Source: JBEVJK01 sp040510195
GTDB lineage: Bacteria > Pseudomonadota > Alphaproteobacteria > Rhizobiales > Rhizobiaceae
Length of the DNA stretch: 64,000 bases
NCBI GenBank assembly: GCA_040510195.1
Contig: JBEVJK010000038.1
Coordinates: forward strand, 62,001-126,000
Direction: 5' to 3'
Shown here piece by piece: positions 62,324 through 64,000 of the stretch; positions within the stretch are counted from its first letter, which is position 1, and the number at the start of each line of letters is the position of its first letter. The position numbers and the translations under genes are program-made. The notes beneath the pieces are model-generated. The model was given only the letters and a program-made list of their open reading frames with translations. It searched no databases and was not told the DNA's origin.

Positions 62324-64000
62324 ATGGTCCCCAGCCGCCTCGCCGAATTCAAGCCCCTCAGACCCGCTGAGGAGAGGGTGATCGCGGATTTGCGCTCAGG
62401 CGTGCTGGATCGACTTGGAGACGGCATGAGACCGATCGACGACGATCCTGCCCGCACCGTGCGCGCGGAGTTGCTGCGGTTCCTCATCCTGGGCGGCGAC
62501 GATGACAGTCGCCCTCATGAAAAGGGCTTGAGAATCGCCGGTGCATGCATCGAAGGCGTGCTCGATCTGGAAGGTTGCCGGATCCCGCGAGACATCGGCT
62601 TGAAGGATTGCCTCTTCAACCGGGCCCCGACATTGCGCTCGGCGGTCATCGACAATCTTTTTCTCGACGGGTCTGCCTTGCCCGGTCTGCAGGCTGATCG
62701 GCTCGAGGCGCGTGGCGGCCTGTACCTCCGCGGCGCGGCGGTTGCGGGTGAAATCGAGCTGCGTGGAGCTCGGCTCGGCGGCCATCTCGATTGCAGGGGC
62801 GCCAGGCTGGAGAACCAGGCACACATGGCCGTCAGCGCCGATGGCCTGGAGGTCCGTGGCAGCGTCCTCTTGCGCGGAGCGACGATCGTCGGCGGGATCG
62901 GACTGCCGGCGGCGCGTCTCGGGGGAGACTTGGACTGCGTGGGCGTCTCGATCGACCGACCCGGCGAACTCGCCCTCGACGGTGACAACATCGAAATGCG
63001 CGGCGACTTCACATTGCGCAGCGCTGCCGTCAACGGTCAGATCAAGGCGCAGGGCGCACGTATCGGAGGCGATGTCGATTGCTCCGGCGCGACCCTTTCG
63101 CAGCCGGCCGGTCAGGCGCTCATGCTGAACCGGGCTACGATCGAAGGAGCTTTCTTTCTGCGCAAGGGGGCCAAGATTCGCGGCGCGCTGGTGCTGACGG
63201 CCGCTACCATCGGCGCCTTCGACGACGAGCGCGACAGCTGGCCCGAAAAAGGAGGTCTGCTGCTCAACCGGTGCCGATACGGCGCTTTCATCGGCGGCCC
63301 GGTCGATTCGGAAAGCCGGCTGGATTGGCTCTCGCGTCTGGTGCCGGAACATTGGGGCGAAGACTTCTGGCCGCAGCCCTATGAGCAGCTATCGACCGTC
63401 TTCCGGGAGATGGGACATGACGAGGATGCCCGCAACGTCCTGATTGCCAAGGAGCGCCTGCAACGGCGCGCACGACGTGCACGCGCCAAAGGTCAGCTGC
63501 TGCGAGGCGCGCTTTGGGCCAAGGACGCACTGCTTGGCGCCACCATCCGCTACGGACGCCAGCCGCTGGTCGCTTTCTTCTGGCTTTTCGGCTTCTGGGC
63601 TATCGGCGTCCTGGTGTTCGCCGTCGCCGAGCGGCACGGAGCCTTCAAGCCGAACAGCGCCGTCATCTTGCGATCGACGGAATGGACGCAATGTTCGCTC
63701 GAGCAGGATCAGCGACGCTTTCTTCCCTCGGTCGGCGACTATGTGGCCGGCCGCGCGAAGAAGGGCCAGTTGCAGCTCTTCTGCTTCAGGAATCAGCCGG
63801 AGGCGGCAAGCTATCCGGAGCTCAAGGCCTGGGTCTATTCGCTGGATGTCCTGCTTCCTGTGCTGGAGATCGGGCAGAAGCAATATTGGCGTCCCGACCC
63901 GTCGCAGCGGTTCGGCTCCGTCGCGCTCAACTACTACTATCTGCAGACCATTCTCGGCTGGGTCTTGAGCCTGCTTGCGGTTGCCGGCTTCTCCGGGCTC
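62324..64000 (+). CDS. Pentapeptide/beta-helix-like membrane protein, truncated by window end
   Basis: Open from the ATG at 62324 to the last base: 559 codons with no stop. Residues about 65-310 are repeats of the form LxVxGxxxLRGAxIxG (for example GLYLRGAAVAGEIELRGARL and GGDLDCVGVSI), which should build a right-handed beta helix. Then come a basic helical stretch (ERLQRRARRARAKGQLLRG), a membrane helix (LVAFFWLFGFWAIGVLVFAV), a loop with three cysteines, and another helix starting near the window end (LQTILGWVLSLLAVAGF). Databases often mislabel such rhizobial proteins 'oxidoreductase'; no enzymatic motif is present. Start is uncertain. Confidence 0.78.
   Translation, partial: MVPSRLAEFKPLRPAEERVIADLRSGVLDRLGDGMRPIDDDPARTVRAELLRFLILGGDDDSRPHEKGLRIAGACIEGVLDLEGCRIPRDIGLKDCLFNRAPTLRSAVIDNLFLDGSALPGLQADRLEARGGLYLRGAAVAGEIELRGARLGGHLDCRGARLENQAHMAVSADGLEVRGSVLLRGATIVGGIGLPAARLGGDLDCVGVSIDRPGELALDGDNIEMRGDFTLRSAAVNGQIKAQGARIGGDVDCSGATLSQPAGQALMLNRATIEGAFFLRKGAKIRGALVLTAATIGAFDDERDSWPEKGGLLLNRCRYGAFIGGPVDSESRLDWLSRLVPEHWGEDFWPQPYEQLSTVFREMGHDEDARNVLIAKERLQRRARRARAKGQLLRGALWAKDALLGATIRYGRQPLVAFFWLFGFWAIGVLVFAVAERHGAFKPNSAVILRSTEWTQCSLEQDQRRFLPSVGDYVAGRAKKGQLQLFCFRNQPEAASYPELKAWVYSLDVLLPVLEIGQKQYWRPDPSQRFGSVALNYYYLQTILGWVLSLLAVAGFSGL

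Noticed and set aside
62396..63352. Minus-strand open frame of 318 codons near the right end
   Set aside because: The plus strand carries a coherent beta-helix protein running through this region to the window end; the antisense product shows no family pattern.

Overview
The window reads as chromosome or megaplasmid of a high-GC alphaproteobacterium, most likely a Hyphomicrobiales (Rhizobiales) member of the Mesorhizobium/Phyllobacteriaceae type. The basis is protein resemblance, the density of ABC importers with Tat or Sec exported binding proteins, the ehu/eut ectoine genes typical of rhizobia and marine alphaproteobacteria, and two class III nucleotide cyclases. No rRNA, tRNA, insertion sequence, phage gene or CRISPR array was seen. 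It is a nutrient-scavenging region in which almost every operon pairs an importer with a catabolic pathway.

Layout. (1) 1-5546: tail of a sugar ABC importer operon (binding protein, two permeases, Gfo/Idh/MocA dehydrogenase, MalK-type ATPase) ending in a soluble adenylate/guanylate cyclase. (2) 5557-9962, minus strand: deoxyribose-phosphate aldolase, a double-length ALDH16-like aldehyde dehydrogenase and an FAH-family hydrolase, followed by about 640 bp without a gene but with repeats and a hairpin. (3) 10604-23967: a complete ectoine/5-hydroxyectoine uptake and degradation cluster. atf, ssd and an AsnC regulator lie on the minus strand; enuR, ehuABCD and eutABCDE lie on the plus strand; a stand-alone AsnC ligand-binding domain follows. 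(4) 23992-30322: an alpha/beta hydrolase, then MATE exporter, agmatinase-like ureohydrolase, an ornithine racemase fused to a degenerate arginase domain, and a D-arginine dehydrogenase (DauA) homologue. (5) 30764-43826: ferredoxin reductase, ATP-dependent hydantoinase/oxoprolinase A and B, and a tightly overlapping minus-strand operon for a molybdenum hydroxylase, a 6-hydroxynicotinate reductase homologue, UPF0280, DUF1185 and a MarR regulator, divergent from a nicotinamidase. (6) 43844-48486: a branched-chain-type ABC importer (LivFGMHJ). (7) 48546-52274: membrane protein, nicotinate phosphoribosyltransferase and a LysR regulator. (8) 52386-58210: second ureohydrolase, a spermidine/putrescine-type importer and a nitrilase-family amidase. 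(9) 58224-64000: sorbosone-dehydrogenase-like protein, membrane-bound cyclase, EamA exporter, and a large beta-helix/membrane protein cut by the window end.

How they work together. Segment 3 can import ectoines and turn them into aspartate: EutD opens the ring, EutE deacetylates, Atf transaminates, Ssd oxidises, and EutABC probably handle the hydroxyl group. EnuR and AsnC should switch it on, and a shared sequence motif lies before enuR and before ehuA. Segments 4 and 8 look like separate arginine/guanidine modules. Segments 5 to 7 together suggest use of nicotinamide, nicotinate or a related N-heterocycle by ring hydroxylation, ring reduction and possibly ATP-driven lactam opening. Two near-identical imperfect palindromes, one overlapping a strong promoter, tie the hydroxylase operon to the hydantoinase operon, and MarR is the likely repressor. 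Pathway assignments for segments 4, 5 and 8 are inference.
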